This document shows positions 53,001-62,608 of a DNA stretch of 64,000 nt, one piece after another. The translations under genes were made by a program, and so were the position numbers. The notes beneath the pieces are model-generated. The model was not told the origin of the DNA. It was given only the letters and a program-made list of their open reading frames with translations, and made no database searches. Location of the stretch: assembly GCF_026262505.1 (NCBI RefSeq), contig NC_067205.1, positions 6,076,001-6,140,000 on the forward strand. Reading direction: 5' to 3'. The DNA is from Trichomonas vaginalis G3. Taxonomy: Eukaryota > Parabasalia > Trichomonadida > Trichomonadidae. Within the stretch, counting starts at the first letter, position 1; each line of letters starts with the position of its first letter.

Positions 53001-53309
53001 ACAAACTATGACAAAATCTTTCTAGGATATAGGTTACCTGAGAGGGGCGACCAGAGCCCAAAGGCAAAAAGGACATGGGAAATTTACAACATACTAGGTG
53101 AACATAAGGCAAAGATGCTACAACTTGAAGCAGAGGGCAAGTTACCAAAAGCGACACCAAAGAAGAAGAGAAGAGTAGAACAAAGTGAAAGTAGTGAAGA
53201 AGTAACTTCATCTAGTGAAAGTAGTGGCAATGAAGGAAAAAGAAGAGTTAAAAACTCAGTCAGGAAGAAAGTAAAGCTTGGTCCGAGTGGGTTCTATTAT
53301 GACATATAA
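50019..53309 (+). CDS. Maverick II 1,096-residue coiled-coil protein
   Basis: The first gene after the left terminus. The N-terminus is very basic (MPRKLRKNIRKRKGALK), then a Gln-rich stretch. About 300 residues of charged coiled coil follow (KQINENEKKLEYDRQTKKLN). A Gln/Pro/Thr tandem repeat (PTVQNPTQQPTVQNP) lies near residue 430, then an acidic linker and a globular C-terminal half (FVSADYGTTMRWGHKANPDR), ending in a Ser/Glu and Lys/Arg-rich tail. I recognise no enzyme domain. Its position before the major capsid gene suggests a virion structural or core protein (inference). No counterpart in copy I. Confidence 0.8.
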   Translation: MPRKLRKNIRKRKGALKHPIVKLTPQQQLQQQMMNDPTMLQQMSSNPMLLNRVIGAQSGGLRAALLAKMAGYGGAADGTAYNPQSQMNLSSLKNQITDVKKSNIDIQKQINENEKKLEYDRQTKKLNELNVEKKKKEEQLKELSTEEYAKKVSEKAAEVAKMEQDVINLKNHTTQYKVLKDEEIKQKAMKTYMDSDEYKKEVEANVKAEKLLQLQNQTVQYENLAQESKNNDAAMQKAMKSAEYIKANNDWLDAQANTKAAQIIGSIRTKIQADEDSSNEALMNADFKNAFEALHSKVKLVNDFSSGKKLKSEGFDKELREVAQNMTKITDAATRQAAQSAYDAVRAAVVESQEKELQQTKTDLVNAFLKMKSQVGHYAADGTYVPAGGTYIPPNPPREAPAPGLPKTFTSSHGHRHRHAQQQQPTVQNPTQQPTVQNPTQQPTVQNPAQQQPQTEQGHKRSREKGNQEFLKMLKEDYGYPDTLDFSDRYKEAIRKFKEGNTDPNLFSFMVQHKIGYNLKPGKYKLAKGYDLIAYHPNDMNEFTPRYLMSELNDNSTLFMKRVKNRDGTKEERVMSPDDLDRELVKNGLGIYEMPADEVQETQQEEVQIQPDMEEIVQQQQLEEPEGNEQVPPFETNFTELDEDLEQPKNLDPQQEYEVNMESFQESKKNSADIVEEYRKMFTDIQKTPTSDENIQHRMEVLKENVRKYNNPFYLQPYNVQSLAELGENKRFNFNKTYRNETLFKVHSEPNQYGNKPTFVSADYGTTMRWGHKANPDRWFINLQPQFQEVVDAMEVNGEPDITGIFSAALMPLKDMKHADILDQYEMNMAEGNITPDVLEHLSQRTTQNHRDGIFGEEFRKKVREREGREPIVHDLANESLQNVIKTYFADNELRRDEYLRKLKWTVPSEMLVLKNMFHDKIKLTTEINDARLKRWVKAFPFTKDIIGYMERKPEWLQKHIFENELIPYGQPLFEELEPETQERVMQTISDDSNTNYDKIFLGYRLPERGDQSPKAKRTWEIYNILGEHKAKMLQLEAEGKLPKATPKKKRRVEQSESSEEVTSSSESSGNEGKRRVKNSVRKKVKLGPSGFYYDI

Positions 53310-53341
53310 ATCCAACTATTCTATATTTTTACCCATATGAA

Positions 53342-54952
53342 ATGTACGCCGCTCAGAATATAACGCCAACAGTTTTGGATGCCATGAACGGAAATGTTTC
53401 CGAATGGTATAACGAATGCGACAATGCCATTAGAAGGTCAGAAATAGTTCCTGGAACTTACGAATATACAACTGCTGTTTCTTATGGAAACGTAGGTGAG
53501 TTTGGAGAAGGTTCTTCAACAACAGTAGATATTGCTTGCGACAGGTTTCATATTATTTCTATTGACAACTCATTCTTATACGTGGAACAAGACATTGAAA
53601 TAAAACCTTCTGCCAAGTTGTCTGACAAGAAAGGTTGGAATGGAATTTTCTATGTCGGATACCAATATGCTCCAGAAGTTTTCATGGGATATAAGATATA
53701 TTCTAACTCTGACTTAGTTCAAACAGTAACATGGGCAAACTATGAATGGTTCGCTTTGAGAAACTCAGTACAACCACAAGCTAGAGAACAAACAGACCAG
53801 TATGCCACCATTGAGAAAATAAGAAGACTTGACCCTAACGTTCCAGGAGTTTATGTTAACCTTTCTGGACAAACTGCAGCAGCAGTAACCAAAGTAAAAC
53901 TGAAACTTAGAGTTCCTTTGTCATCTTTCCTCATCTTCAGGTTTTTAAGATACTTGCCAAACTGGGCAGGAAAAATTTCTATCGAACTTACTCCAAGCAA
54001 AAATAACTTAGTCATTGCACCAACACAAGACCCATTCACTATTACAGACGTAAAGGGAACAAATCAAACGTCATTCGCCGAATTTTGCAAAGACAAAGTT
54101 GACTTAGACTTTGGTTTCTCAAACTTCAACAATGAAGTAAACTATTATTTCAATGCTGCTGGAACTGCTTGGGACCCAGTTAAGTTCACATGCGAAAAAT
54201 TTGAATGCAAGAGAATAGAAAGCAGACTTGCAGTCTATATGTTGGACCCAGATATTTCAAATGCTTTAGCTGCCAAATATATTGCAGTTCCACTTATGTT
54301 CCCTATACACCAAATATCTGTCAAAGACTTTGCAGGTGAAGTTGGAAACCAAAATCCAGGAGCCGCAGGTGCAAGAACAGATATTGCTTTAACAACTGCA
54401 ATGAAACATGCAGATACTATGTTTGTACTATTCAGACGAACTATAAATGACTATTCTTGTTTCTACAACCCTGGTATTAAATATCATATAAACATAGATG
54501 GCAAATATTATCCAAGAGAAGAATATTCTACAGTTGAGGATATGAGGTCATACAACCTGACATTAGATGCTATGAACTTTAACAACAACTTCACAACAAC
54601 CATTAACCCTGAAATGCAAAGTTCTATTATGCCATATGTGAAAGTATGGACTCATACAGGAGGTCAAAAAACTCAATATACAAATGGAGACCGTTCAAAC
54701 TTTTGGCTTGGCATTCCATTTGCTGACTCAGAAGACTTTATTGGTGGTATTTCAACTGTTGGTACAGTTCAAATACAATATACTGGTGACAGAAACGGTC
54801 CAGATGAATTGAGAGCAAAGAAGTTTACAAAACCAATAGCACTTTTCACGGAAGATGCTCTTTTGAAGATTCGTTCGATGAAACCTGCTGGGGCTCCTCA
54901 GATTGGCATAACGACAGCTTCCATCGAGCAGATTTTGGCAGCAGGTCAGTAA
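53342..54952 (+). CDS. Maverick II major capsid protein (double jelly-roll type)
   Basis: A 536-residue open frame starting MYAAQNITPTVLDAMNG. The sequence is beta-rich with aromatic strands (GIFYVGYQYAPEVFMGYKIY, LRVPLSSFLIFRFLRYL). Size, composition and neighbourhood fit Polinton major capsid proteins. It follows the coiled-coil gene by 32 bp, so the two may be co-expressed. No counterpart in copy I. Confidence 0.8.
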   Translation: MYAAQNITPTVLDAMNGNVSEWYNECDNAIRRSEIVPGTYEYTTAVSYGNVGEFGEGSSTTVDIACDRFHIISIDNSFLYVEQDIEIKPSAKLSDKKGWNGIFYVGYQYAPEVFMGYKIYSNSDLVQTVTWANYEWFALRNSVQPQAREQTDQYATIEKIRRLDPNVPGVYVNLSGQTAAAVTKVKLKLRVPLSSFLIFRFLRYLPNWAGKISIELTPSKNNLVIAPTQDPFTITDVKGTNQTSFAEFCKDKVDLDFGFSNFNNEVNYYFNAAGTAWDPVKFTCEKFECKRIESRLAVYMLDPDISNALAAKYIAVPLMFPIHQISVKDFAGEVGNQNPGAAGARTDIALTTAMKHADTMFVLFRRTINDYSCFYNPGIKYHINIDGKYYPREEYSTVEDMRSYNLTLDAMNFNNNFTTTINPEMQSSIMPYVKVWTHTGGQKTQYTNGDRSNFWLGIPFADSEDFIGGISTVGTVQIQYTGDRNGPDELRAKKFTKPIALFTEDALLKIRSMKPAGAPQIGITTASIEQILAAGQ

Positions 54953-55265
54953 GTTGTTCTTGAACTGACTTCTCTCCGTCAAATATTGACAGTACGCCAG
55001 TTTTGACATAATACTGTAAGATAAACTTACCTTTAGAAATATATGTAAGTTTTGAAGTTATATTTTTGTCTGCTTCAAGAACTTTCACCATTTCAGTTAT
55101 ACCAACTTTCTTTGCTTTATGAAAATATTTAGGTTCAGCAAAGACTGCTATTCTATAACATTTTCCATTGTTTGTGTAAAGAACTATTCTGTCAATGTAT
55201 TTGTATTGTTTGTGAGTATAAACTTTGTTCTGCTTCAATTCAATAAGATATCCGAATACGTCCAT
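54846..55265 (-). CDS. Maverick II 139-residue protein, antisense to the capsid gene end
   Basis: Starts MDVFGYLIELKQNKVYTHKQ; the N-terminal 75 residues are also in copy I. The last ~35 codons run antisense to the end of the capsid gene. It is divergent from the next gene, 18 bp apart, so they may share a promoter. Domain not recognised. Confidence 0.65.
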   Translation of the reverse strand: MDVFGYLIELKQNKVYTHKQYKYIDRIVLYTNNGKCYRIAVFAEPKYFHKAKKVGITEMVKVLEADKNITSKLTYISKGKFILQYYVKTGVLSIFDGEKSVQEQLTDLLPKSARWKLSLCQSEEPQQVSSNESSKEHLP

Positions 55266-55283
55266 CTTTTTATTCTAAGTAAA

Positions 55284-55862
55284 ATGTCATTTCCGAAAAA
55301 TAGAAGCGTAAGTGTTTCAAAAGGTTTAATGGCGGTGGCAGATGTGAAGTTAAATTCACCAACTCAAACAAACAGTCAAAGTGTTGTTGTCAATGTTAAA
55401 GACAGAGATGTTGAAGTGGGGAAACCATACGAAGACGAAGATGGTATAACAATTGTTCCTGTAAAAGAACCAACATATCCTGAAGTTAACAGAGACTTAA
55501 GTTCTGTTGCAGATATTCGAAACGACTACCAACAACTTAAAGACAAACTTCAAACTTAGGAGAAGATTTGTCAAGCTTTAAGTATAATGTTAAACTTGGT
55601 CGAACACAACCCTGTAAAAGTGAACTCATATGTCATTGCACCTCATGAAGTTTTGAAAGAACTATTGAAACTTTTGACAGAGGCAGACGATATAAACATC
55701 AAAGAAATAGAACCCGACATTGGTTGCTGTGGTGTTTCATATAATGTCATTGACAAGATATACGTTATGAAGGGAGGTGAAACGTTGAACTTAAAATATA
55801 GTTTCCCAGACGTCATAAAAATATTTGACGACCATAACATTTCTTTGAAGTTTGTTTGCTAA
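55284..55862 (+). pseudogene. Maverick II protein beginning MSFPKNRSVSV, broken
   Basis: Counterpart of 18886-19464 in copy I, where the frame is open. Function unknown. Broken once. Confidence 0.75.
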
Positions 55863-55866
55863 GTAA

Positions 55867-56691
55867 ATGGCAGAAAACATACTTCTGTATACTATAACAA
55901 CAAAGAACCATGAGTCATATAACTCTATAACTACATATCTTCAAAGTCCTCAAGGAAGATATTGTAAACTAACCTTAAACACAATGACGACTAAAGCATG
56001 TTTTGCTCTTTTGACTCCAGATGACTATATTGTTTTAAATGGTATGAAATACTATTGGGAAGATACATATTCTGAAATACCACCAGGTGGTTTTGTAGAC
56101 CTGTTTAACCAACTTTTTCCAGATAAAAATATTTTAAGTTCTATAACACATGCGGGAACTATAAACTTTACTGGAACTTTTCCTTTCATTTTAAATGACA
56201 TGAGTTATAATGCAAAACTTATTTCAGGGTTTTACAACCAAACATTTCCTATAGAAGCAGAATGGAATAATGGATATTATATTGTAAAAGGTTTGTCTGT
56301 TCCGTTGACTTTAAGTACACCTATTTTATATATTGTTTCAAACTTAGGTTCAAAGTGTTATTCGAATGTCGACAGAAACTATTATGACCAAAAGATACTT
56401 ATGCGTATAAACAATACTTTCTCTGCTGGTTTGCCTATTGTTCATTCGAATGCAGAGTTTTCAGCTTTAGTAAACTCAAACACTTTAGCAAACATAAACT
56501 TAACCTTAGTTGACGCAAACTTTGTTCCCGTAAAACTTTTATGTCCTATGTATATTTCTATGACAGCAGAAAGTATAGAATTGGAAGATGCAACCGGTGA
56601 AGGTATTGTATTACAAGACCAAATGCCTCAAACTCAGCAACAAATGCAAGAAATACCTCCTGAGATGCAACAAGAAATGGTTCAAGAATAA
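55867..56691 (+). CDS. Maverick II minor capsid (penton-like) protein
   Basis: A 274-residue open frame, MAENILLYTITTKNHESYNS. Beta-rich with LSVPLTLSTPILYIVSNLGS and a C-terminal Gln/Met/Pro-rich tail. Length and composition fit the single jelly-roll minor capsid of Polintons; assignment is by character and position. It follows the previous gene by 4 bp. Confidence 0.6.
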   Translation: MAENILLYTITTKNHESYNSITTYLQSPQGRYCKLTLNTMTTKACFALLTPDDYIVLNGMKYYWEDTYSEIPPGGFVDLFNQLFPDKNILSSITHAGTINFTGTFPFILNDMSYNAKLISGFYNQTFPIEAEWNNGYYIVKGLSVPLTLSTPILYIVSNLGSKCYSNVDRNYYDQKILMRINNTFSAGLPIVHSNAEFSALVNSNTLANINLTLVDANFVPVKLLCPMYISMTAESIELEDATGEGIVLQDQMPQTQQQMQEIPPEMQQEMVQE

Positions 56692-56719
56692 AAAATTTAT
56701 TTTTTTTATTTTTATAAAA

Positions 56720-57955
56720 ATGTACAGAATAGATGTTTCAGATTTTTATGACTTCCAAGCATTCAGAAATATGTGTCCATTTCGAGACTATAACAAAGCA
56801 GTCGAGAATTTGAAACGTTTAGTCATTTATGTCGACTCTGCCCCAGAATGTTATGTTATGAAAGAATGGGATGTTGTCTTTAACAAACCAAGAGCAACAA
56901 TAGTGTCTGAACAAGAATGTAGACAGAAACTTAAGAAAATAAAAGTCGTACAAGTTGGCATGAAGATGTTAGATGCTTGGGATATCTTATTGTCAAAACT
57001 TGAAGATTTTTCAGTTCGAGGTATAAAGTTCTATACACCATCTCCAAACTTCTATTCTATCTTCACTGGATATAAATACGAACAAGTAGAATGGAAAGAA
57101 AATATTATAGAAGCTTGGTTAGACCATGTCAAAGAAATTATATGTAATGGAAACGAAAGAGTCTATGAGTATATCTTATGTTGGTTTGCAAATATCTTAC
57201 AACATCCAAGTGCTAAAAATGAAACTGCTCTCATTATAATTGGAAAACAAGGAACAGGTAAGAATACTTTCTTTACAGATATTTTGTGCAAACTGTTAGA
57301 AGGTTATTCGAATCCGAATATGACAAACTTAGAAAACATCTGCGGTAAATTTAACTCCCCAATAGAGAATATGAAACTTATAGTTTGCAATGAACTTCAA
57401 AGTATAGATACAACAAAAGTTTTGAACTCAGATGCTTTGAAGAGTCTTATAACAGACAAAGTTGGAGTTGTTGAAAGAAAGTATAAAGACCAAAGAGTTT
57501 GTGAAAATGTTGCAAACTTCATTATGGTTTCAAACAATGCTGTTCCGATGAAGTTAGAAAGTTCTGACAGAAGATATGTAGTTGTCAGAACGTCAGATTC
57601 TCATATGCAAGATACAGAATATTTTGACGACTTAGCAGAAACTTTGACATCTGACTTTTACAACCACTTGTTCTCATATTTCATGACATTAGATATTTCT
57701 AAGTTCAATCCAAGACAAATTCCACATACCGAAGAGAGACAAACATTGTTAGAAGCAAACAAGAGTGTATATGAACTGTTCATAGATGAAACTGACTTTG
57801 TGTCATTAGATGAAAAGTCTTTATATGATGAATATAAACAATATTGTCAAGAATATGGTTATATGGCAGCTTCTAAACGTACATTCTTGGCAAATGTCAA
57901 AAGTCTTTTAGATGTTCAGAATGGTGTATATACAAAGAAAATTTTTTCTGAGTAA
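56720..57955 (+). CDS. Maverick II D5-like primase/helicase
   Basis: About 411 residues from MYRIDVSDFYDF. Walker A IIIGKQGTGKNTFFTD, a Walker B-like segment (MKLIVCNELQSID), and a sensor-like run (NFIMVSNNAVPMKLESSDRR) typical of superfamily 3 / DUF5906-type helicases of viruses and plasmids. It probably unwinds DNA during element replication. I chose 56720 because the upstream codons overlap the previous gene's tail and an A/T-rich TATA-like stretch. Confidence 0.82.
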   Translation: MYRIDVSDFYDFQAFRNMCPFRDYNKAVENLKRLVIYVDSAPECYVMKEWDVVFNKPRATIVSEQECRQKLKKIKVVQVGMKMLDAWDILLSKLEDFSVRGIKFYTPSPNFYSIFTGYKYEQVEWKENIIEAWLDHVKEIICNGNERVYEYILCWFANILQHPSAKNETALIIIGKQGTGKNTFFTDILCKLLEGYSNPNMTNLENICGKFNSPIENMKLIVCNELQSIDTTKVLNSDALKSLITDKVGVVERKYKDQRVCENVANFIMVSNNAVPMKLESSDRRYVVVRTSDSHMQDTEYFDDLAETLTSDFYNHLFSYFMTLDISKFNPRQIPHTEERQTLLEANKSVYELFIDETDFVSLDEKSLYDEYKQYCQEYGYMAASKRTFLANVKSLLDVQNGVYTKKIFSE

Positions 57956-57990
57956 ATTTTAAAAAAATATTTTTTTATCAGATAGAAAAG

Positions 57991-58410
57991 ATGACGAAAT
58001 ATATTTCAGTAAACAAGTACATGTCAGGACTTAAAGAAGAACTAGACCCATTCACATATTTGAATGTTTACTTCTACCATTTTGAAAAGTCTACATTTGA
58101 CAAAATTTGGAACATTGCACCAGTTAAGTTTGCTGTTGTTAGAAAAAGTGGTGCAACTTTTGAAGACTTATACATTGATGGTTTGTTAACAGTCAAAGAA
58201 AGTTTTGATAGAAGGTTCTCAAACCTTAAAGAAGGCAAAGCATACAAACTTGTTATACCTTATGAACCAAAGAAGACAGACGACTATGAATATTATGAGT
58301 CTAAAGTTGTAGAAGTTCAAGGTAAATTGGGTAAAAAGCTATTAGAGTCTAAGCCAGTGTTTACTCCTAAAGAGGAAGAGAACATTGACATTGACCCAGA
58401 AATGTTCTAA
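57991..58410 (+). CDS. Maverick II 139-residue protein
   Basis: MTKYISVNKYMSGLKEELDP..., a small beta/alpha protein ending acidic (KEEENIDIDPEMF). Placed right after the helicase; perhaps a single-strand-binding or accessory replication protein, but no motif proves it. Confidence 0.7.
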   Translation: MTKYISVNKYMSGLKEELDPFTYLNVYFYHFEKSTFDKIWNIAPVKFAVVRKSGATFEDLYIDGLLTVKESFDRRFSNLKEGKAYKLVIPYEPKKTDDYEYYESKVVEVQGKLGKKLLESKPVFTPKEEENIDIDPEMF

Positions 58411-58426
58411 AAATAAAATTTTATTT
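58411..58426. terminator. A/T palindrome between convergent Maverick genes
   Basis: AAATAAAATTTTATTTT-type inverted repeat in the 16 bp separating two convergent stop codons. The same arrangement is seen near 21982-21997 in copy I. It probably serves 3'-end formation for both genes (inference). Confidence 0.45.
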
Positions 58427-58876
58427 TTACATGTCAAATTTCTTTTTCTCTGGAACTGGTTCAGGTTCTTTCTTCTCTTCTACTTTTTTCTCTTTCTTTT
58501 CTTTCTTCTTCTTCTCTGGTGGAGATATGTCAAATTTCTCAGAACCATATCTATGTAAAAGTTCTTTGTCCTTTAATAGCTCATCTATTCTGTTTTCTAT
58601 TTCATCTTCAAGAACAGCGCATGTGTCTTCTTTGCATTCTAAGAACTTTTGTTGGACTTCATCTTTCCAATCGGCGTCATCTCTGTCAACAAGTCTGTCA
58701 TTGACAAATTTTAAGACTGTTCTTTGTAATGTTTTATGGTTCTTGTCATATTCCCAGAAACAGAACTTTAGAACAAATTCACCTTTCTTGTTTACACTAT
58801 GTAAGATTTTATGGTCGACAGATGTTTTGCTGTCAAAAAGTTTGTCTCGAATATAGATAGCGAAATCGCTAGACAT
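58427..58876 (-). CDS. Maverick II 149-residue protein with Lys/Glu/Pro-rich tail
   Basis: MSSDFAIYIRDKLFDSKTSV..., folded N-terminal ~110 residues, then a low-complexity tail (KKKKEKKEKKVEEKKEPEP). Divergent from the ATPase gene, 36 bp apart, suggesting a shared promoter. Family not recognised. Confidence 0.7.
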   Translation of the reverse strand: MSSDFAIYIRDKLFDSKTSVDHKILHSVNKKGEFVLKFCFWEYDKNHKTLQRTVLKFVNDRLVDRDDADWKDEVQQKFLECKEDTCAVLEDEIENRIDELLKDKELLHRYGSEKFDISPPEKKKKEKKEKKVEEKKEPEPVPEKKKFDM

Positions 58877-58912
58877 TTTCTAAAAGATAAAAATTTTAAT
58901 TTTTCTAAAAAT

Positions 58913-59776
58913 ATGTTAGAAAAAAAGTTTGATGACATTGACAAAAAATTTGAGAATGTTTTAAACAAGAACAAGAGGAAGTTAGAAAATGCTCAGATAA
59001 AGCCTATACATGAAAAGTTCTTATTTGCTCAGAATGGTATAACAGGTCTAATTGCACCACCTGGGTCGGGTAAGACTTTCACTTATCTTAAAATGGCTGC
59101 ACAGCAACAAGAACTAGATGAGAAGAACCCATTCTATGAGTTGGTTGTTATTTGTTCGACTTCTGGTCAATTTGACCAAACCGTCAATTCGTTCAAAGAT
59201 ATTATAAAGAAGTCTAAGTTAGTATGTATAAAGGATACTGAGTTGTTAGATTGGATAAAGAAGTACCAAAGAAGAGTTTTGAAGTATAATGCTATAAATG
59301 AGTATGTTAATTCGAAGTTTAAAGAACCTAATGAGGAAATGCAGAGAATATTAGACAAACACCACTTCAGAAACAAACAGAAAGAGATAGAATACATTTC
59401 GAAGAAATTGCAATCTTACGATTGGAAGACTTACCCTCATAGATGTCTTCTTATCTTAGAGGATTTCGCCTCTCATCCTTTGTTAAAGAACAGAGAACAA
59501 GATATGTGTCGAATTCTTAAGAAGCTCAGACACTTTAACATCTCAGTTGTCATTTGTGTACAGACAGCAAAGAGTTTAAGTAAGGATGTTAAAAGAATAC
59601 TTACTGACATAATACTTTTCCCCGGATTGTCCGAAGACGATTTCATGGAACTTATGAAAGAGTCCATGGCAGGTAAGTTTGACAGACATGAACTATGGGA
59701 GAAGTACAAAGTCATACAAGACCCTCATACTTCTTTCAGAATTCATATCTACGCAAACAAAGTTCAAATTGTGTAA
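58913..59776 (+). CDS. Maverick II packaging ATPase (A32/FtsK-HerA type)
   Basis: About 287 residues from MLEKKFDDIDKKF. Walker A GLIAPPGSGKTFTYLK, Walker B HRCLLILEDFAS, and a sensor-like segment ISVVICVQTAKSLS. Matches genome-packaging ATPases of Polintons and related viruses. The in-frame upstream ATG at 58811 lies inside the opposite-strand gene, so I chose 58913, which follows the short A/T-rich divergent gap. Confidence 0.85.
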   Translation: MLEKKFDDIDKKFENVLNKNKRKLENAQIKPIHEKFLFAQNGITGLIAPPGSGKTFTYLKMAAQQQELDEKNPFYELVVICSTSGQFDQTVNSFKDIIKKSKLVCIKDTELLDWIKKYQRRVLKYNAINEYVNSKFKEPNEEMQRILDKHHFRNKQKEIEYISKKLQSYDWKTYPHRCLLILEDFASHPLLKNREQDMCRILKKLRHFNISVVICVQTAKSLSKDVKRILTDIILFPGLSEDDFMELMKESMAGKFDRHELWEKYKVIQDPHTSFRIHIYANKVQIV

Positions 59777-59806
59777 ATGGTCAAGCTTGAAAAATAAAGA
59801 GTTCAT

Positions 59807-60667
59807 CTACCCTACTTGTTTGAAGTTGTCAAAATACTCTGTTATTTTTTCTTTCTGTAATGTTAAGTCTTCTTTGAATGTAAGTATTGTACAACCTTTA
59901 ATATCACAGTGTGTTTGAGGTAACGTATCTTGAACTATCTGTTTAACATCTTCACTAGGTGTCATTGAAATCGGTAAGTTTTCGCGATAGAACCAATTTC
60001 TGTCAGATTTGTTAATCTTAGCAAGGTCGTAAAAGCTCTTGTTGTTTCTTCTGACTAAATGCAACATAACCATGTCACTGTCTTCTTCTTTCTCCAACTC
60101 TTCAGTATAAATCATATACTTATAACTCTTTTCCTTTCCTTTTGGTACCGAACGTGGTATTCTTTTCTGTATGCTTTTGTCTTTTGCTTCAATGACTTCA
60201 TCTTTTGCATGAAGTTTCTTTTCCATCTCTTCGCGTTCTTGTCTGTGAAGTTCGTCAAGAAGTTTACAAACATACCATGAATAGCGAGCTGAAGCCCATT
60301 GTGCCACATTATTTACGAGAAGTCTATGAACATAATATCCTCTCAAACCGTTTGGCAATTTTTCACGGTTTTCATAGAGTTTTGGCGACTGGGGTTTTTT
60401 ACCTACTCGCTGTTCTTCACTGTTTTCAGAAAAAAGTATGTCTCGCTGTGCTTCTCTTAAGAGTTCAATGGTGCTTTGGTTCCTAAACCAGTCTTTAGGA
60501 AGCTTAGTATCTGGAGCATAACATGCTGTCAAAATACTTTGCATTTGGTACATATCGTCTTTGACTGAACGAATGAGACGGAGTTGTTTGTTAAACTGAA
60601 CCCACTCATATTCTTCATTTATAGCTTCATGGACTATAACTGTTGTTGTGTTCTCTGTTGTTGACAT
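59807..60667 (-). CDS. Maverick II KilA-N-like protein
   Basis: From MSTTENTTTVIVHEAI. Residues ~115-160 (LRGYYVHRLLVNNVAQWASA) resemble KilA-N/Bro-N DNA-binding domains of large DNA viruses and phages. A coiled linker (KKLHAKDEVIEAKDKSIQKR) and a C-terminal domain with HLVRRNNKSFYDLAK follow. Probably a DNA-binding regulator. Counterpart of 23375-24214. Confidence 0.75.
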   Translation of the reverse strand: MSTTENTTTVIVHEAINEEYEWVQFNKQLRLIRSVKDDMYQMQSILTACYAPDTKLPKDWFRNQSTIELLREAQRDILFSENSEEQRVGKKPQSPKLYENREKLPNGLRGYYVHRLLVNNVAQWASARYSWYVCKLLDELHRQEREEMEKKLHAKDEVIEAKDKSIQKRIPRSVPKGKEKSYKYMIYTEELEKEEDSDMVMLHLVRRNNKSFYDLAKINKSDRNWFYRENLPISMTPSEDVKQIVQDTLPQTHCDIKGCTILTFKEDLTLQKEKITEYFDNFKQVG

Positions 60668-61010
60668 ATCTGTCTTTACATACAAAATAAAAAAATAAAT
60701 AAAAATAAAACTAACTTTATTTTTTCTATCTTAAGGAAATTCATGATTTTTGTGCTGAATTCAATAAAAATATATTTTAGGGTAGATGGTTAGATCTAAC
60801 CCGATATCTACCCTCTTTTCTACCCCAGTTATTTTATAAACGTTTCACATGATATACGTTATTTTTTAAATTTTGTGAAAACTCAACGGTTTGACACATG
60901 CCCTAAAAATTATTTTACTCAGAATTTTGTTGCTGAATTCAATAAAAATATATTTTAGGTGAAGAGGTGAGATTTCACCTCTTTTTTCACCTAATTTTTC
61001 ACCTCTTTTT
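60668..61010. other. Maverick II intergenic block with repeated palindromic motifs
   Basis: No gene. Contains GAATTCAATAAAAATATATT twice and palindromes of the type GGTGAGATTTCACC (a GGGTAGATGGTTAGATCTAA variant at ~60779). Related to 24215-24723. Confidence 0.6.
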
Positions 61011-61950
61011 TCACAAGCGTTTTACATGAATTGTACGATGTATATTTGAAATCCTAAACAATTTCGTAGCTTCAATTTCTTCTTTTAGTACATCGAATGT
61101 TTTAACGATACCGAAAGTTTCTTTATACTTCTTCTTGACGTCAGATAGAAGGAAATCTTCTGCTGTTGGATAGTTTTTGTTCAGAAATTCTAACATGTTC
61201 ATTTTATCTTCTACCGGCTTCTCTGCTTCTTTCTTTAAGTCTGCATAGTCGTTTCTCATTCTTTCTATCTCTTTGACGGAGTAGTTATATCTCCTCATTG
61301 CCGCTTTACATTTAGAACATTGCGGGTTCATTTTTGCGTTATATTCTGAAACCTTACCTGCTAAAACAACCAAGGCGTCAATGGTTTTCTTTAAATCTGA
61401 AGCAGTTGGTTTTATCTGTTCATTCCCTACCTTACCTCTTCTATCTTTATCTCTTATCTGCCATACACATTTTGCAGCTAATGAAACAAAGTTGTCGTAT
61501 GTCTTAAACTCCCCAGATTTATATATGTCAGAGATGTTCTTATATACCATGTCGCAATCTTTGTCCATAACTTTATGGTTGCAATGATATCCTAGAAACT
61601 CATAATTTACCTTTTGTATGAACTTCTTTATTTCTACTGAGTCAGTTGCTTTGACTTCAATTTCGTCGAATTCAGGAATAGTTAGTTTTTGCTGCTGAAT
61701 TTCAGGTAGTTTAGGCAAATGGTCGATGAGGTCCTCCATTTCATAAAGATACTGTTTCATTTGTTTCATCTTTCGCACTACAGTCTAAATTACTTGTTAA
61801 AAGTTCCTGCTTTATTCTTTGTATTTCTGTTTCGAAAGTAAATGAAGAAGGAATGAAGCTTTTCATTTCTACTAACATAGATGTTGGATTCATGACTAAC
61901 GAGTTTGGTGCTGTTGTTTGAATTGTTGTTGTGCCGATTGTTGAAATCAT
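61011..61950 (-). pseudogene. Maverick II protein with CxxC pair, broken
   Basis: Starts MISTIGTTTIQTTAPNS. Shares LPKLPEIQQQKLTIPEFDEI with copy I; contains NPQCSKCKAAMRRYN (CxxC), a coiled-coil segment and a C-terminal helical part. Function unrecognised. Broken once or twice. Confidence 0.7.
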
Positions 61951-62085
61951 ATCTTTTATACAAAATAAAAAAATAAATAAAAATAAAACTAACTTTATTT
62001 TTTCTATCTTAAGGAAATTCATGAAAATTCAAGAGGGTGAAAAAACAGGTGAAAAAAGAGGTGAAATCTCACCTCTTCACCTTAA

Positions 62086-62427
62086 TTATATTTTTTGGTC
62101 CGGGAACAACTTTCTCTCAATTGGAGCTGTAGCATACTCTTTGCGTAAGCGGTTCAGACCTTCTTCGAAGTCTTGATCTCTCTTGGACTGAGATTGGAAT
62201 TTGAATTGGGGTGGAGCTTGCTGGAACAACCAAGGATTAGGAAAGTAAGGCATAGGCTGAGGAGGGTAGTTCGGGAAGCCTTGTGGTGGGTAGTAACCTT
62301 GAGGTGGAAATTGGTAGTAATTTGGAGGTACTTGCTGGAACTGAGGTTGCTGTGGTTGCTGCTGGAGTTCTGCAGCTTTCGGTTCTTCTGGCTTTGGAAG
62401 GCATTCAGGAAGAGGAACGTCAGTCAT
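62086..62427 (-). CDS. Maverick II Pro/Gln/Tyr-rich protein
   Basis: 113 residues from MTDVPLPECLPKPEEPKAA. A low-complexity PPNYYQFPPQGYYPPQGF region, then a charged helix (SKRDQDFEEGLNRLRKEYAT). No enzyme motif. Counterpart of 26160-26540. Confidence 0.7.
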   Translation of the reverse strand: MTDVPLPECLPKPEEPKAAELQQQPQQPQFQQVPPNYYQFPPQGYYPPQGFPNYPPQPMPYFPNPWLFQQAPPQFKFQSQSKRDQDFEEGLNRLRKEYATAPIERKLFPDQKI

Positions 62428-62608
62428 CCGTTTGTGTCCTGTCGGAAGGAAAAACATTCTCTGAAGTTCGACCAAAAAGTTCTCAATTTTCGAAAATTTG
62501 AATGGTTTACGGACGGACAACTGGAAGAGTTCTTCCTGTCGTCGGGAAAAATTTTTCCCTTTGTCCGGAAAATTTTTTCCGGTTGTCGGGAAAATATTTT
62601 CCTGTCGG
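62428..62608. repeat. Palindromic short repeats in a divergent Maverick II gap
   Basis: Several ~26-bp units of GTCGGGAAAA(T)TTTTCC type, each partly palindromic. This is the slot filled in copy I by an unrelated 24-bp minisatellite (26547-26960). Confidence 0.75.
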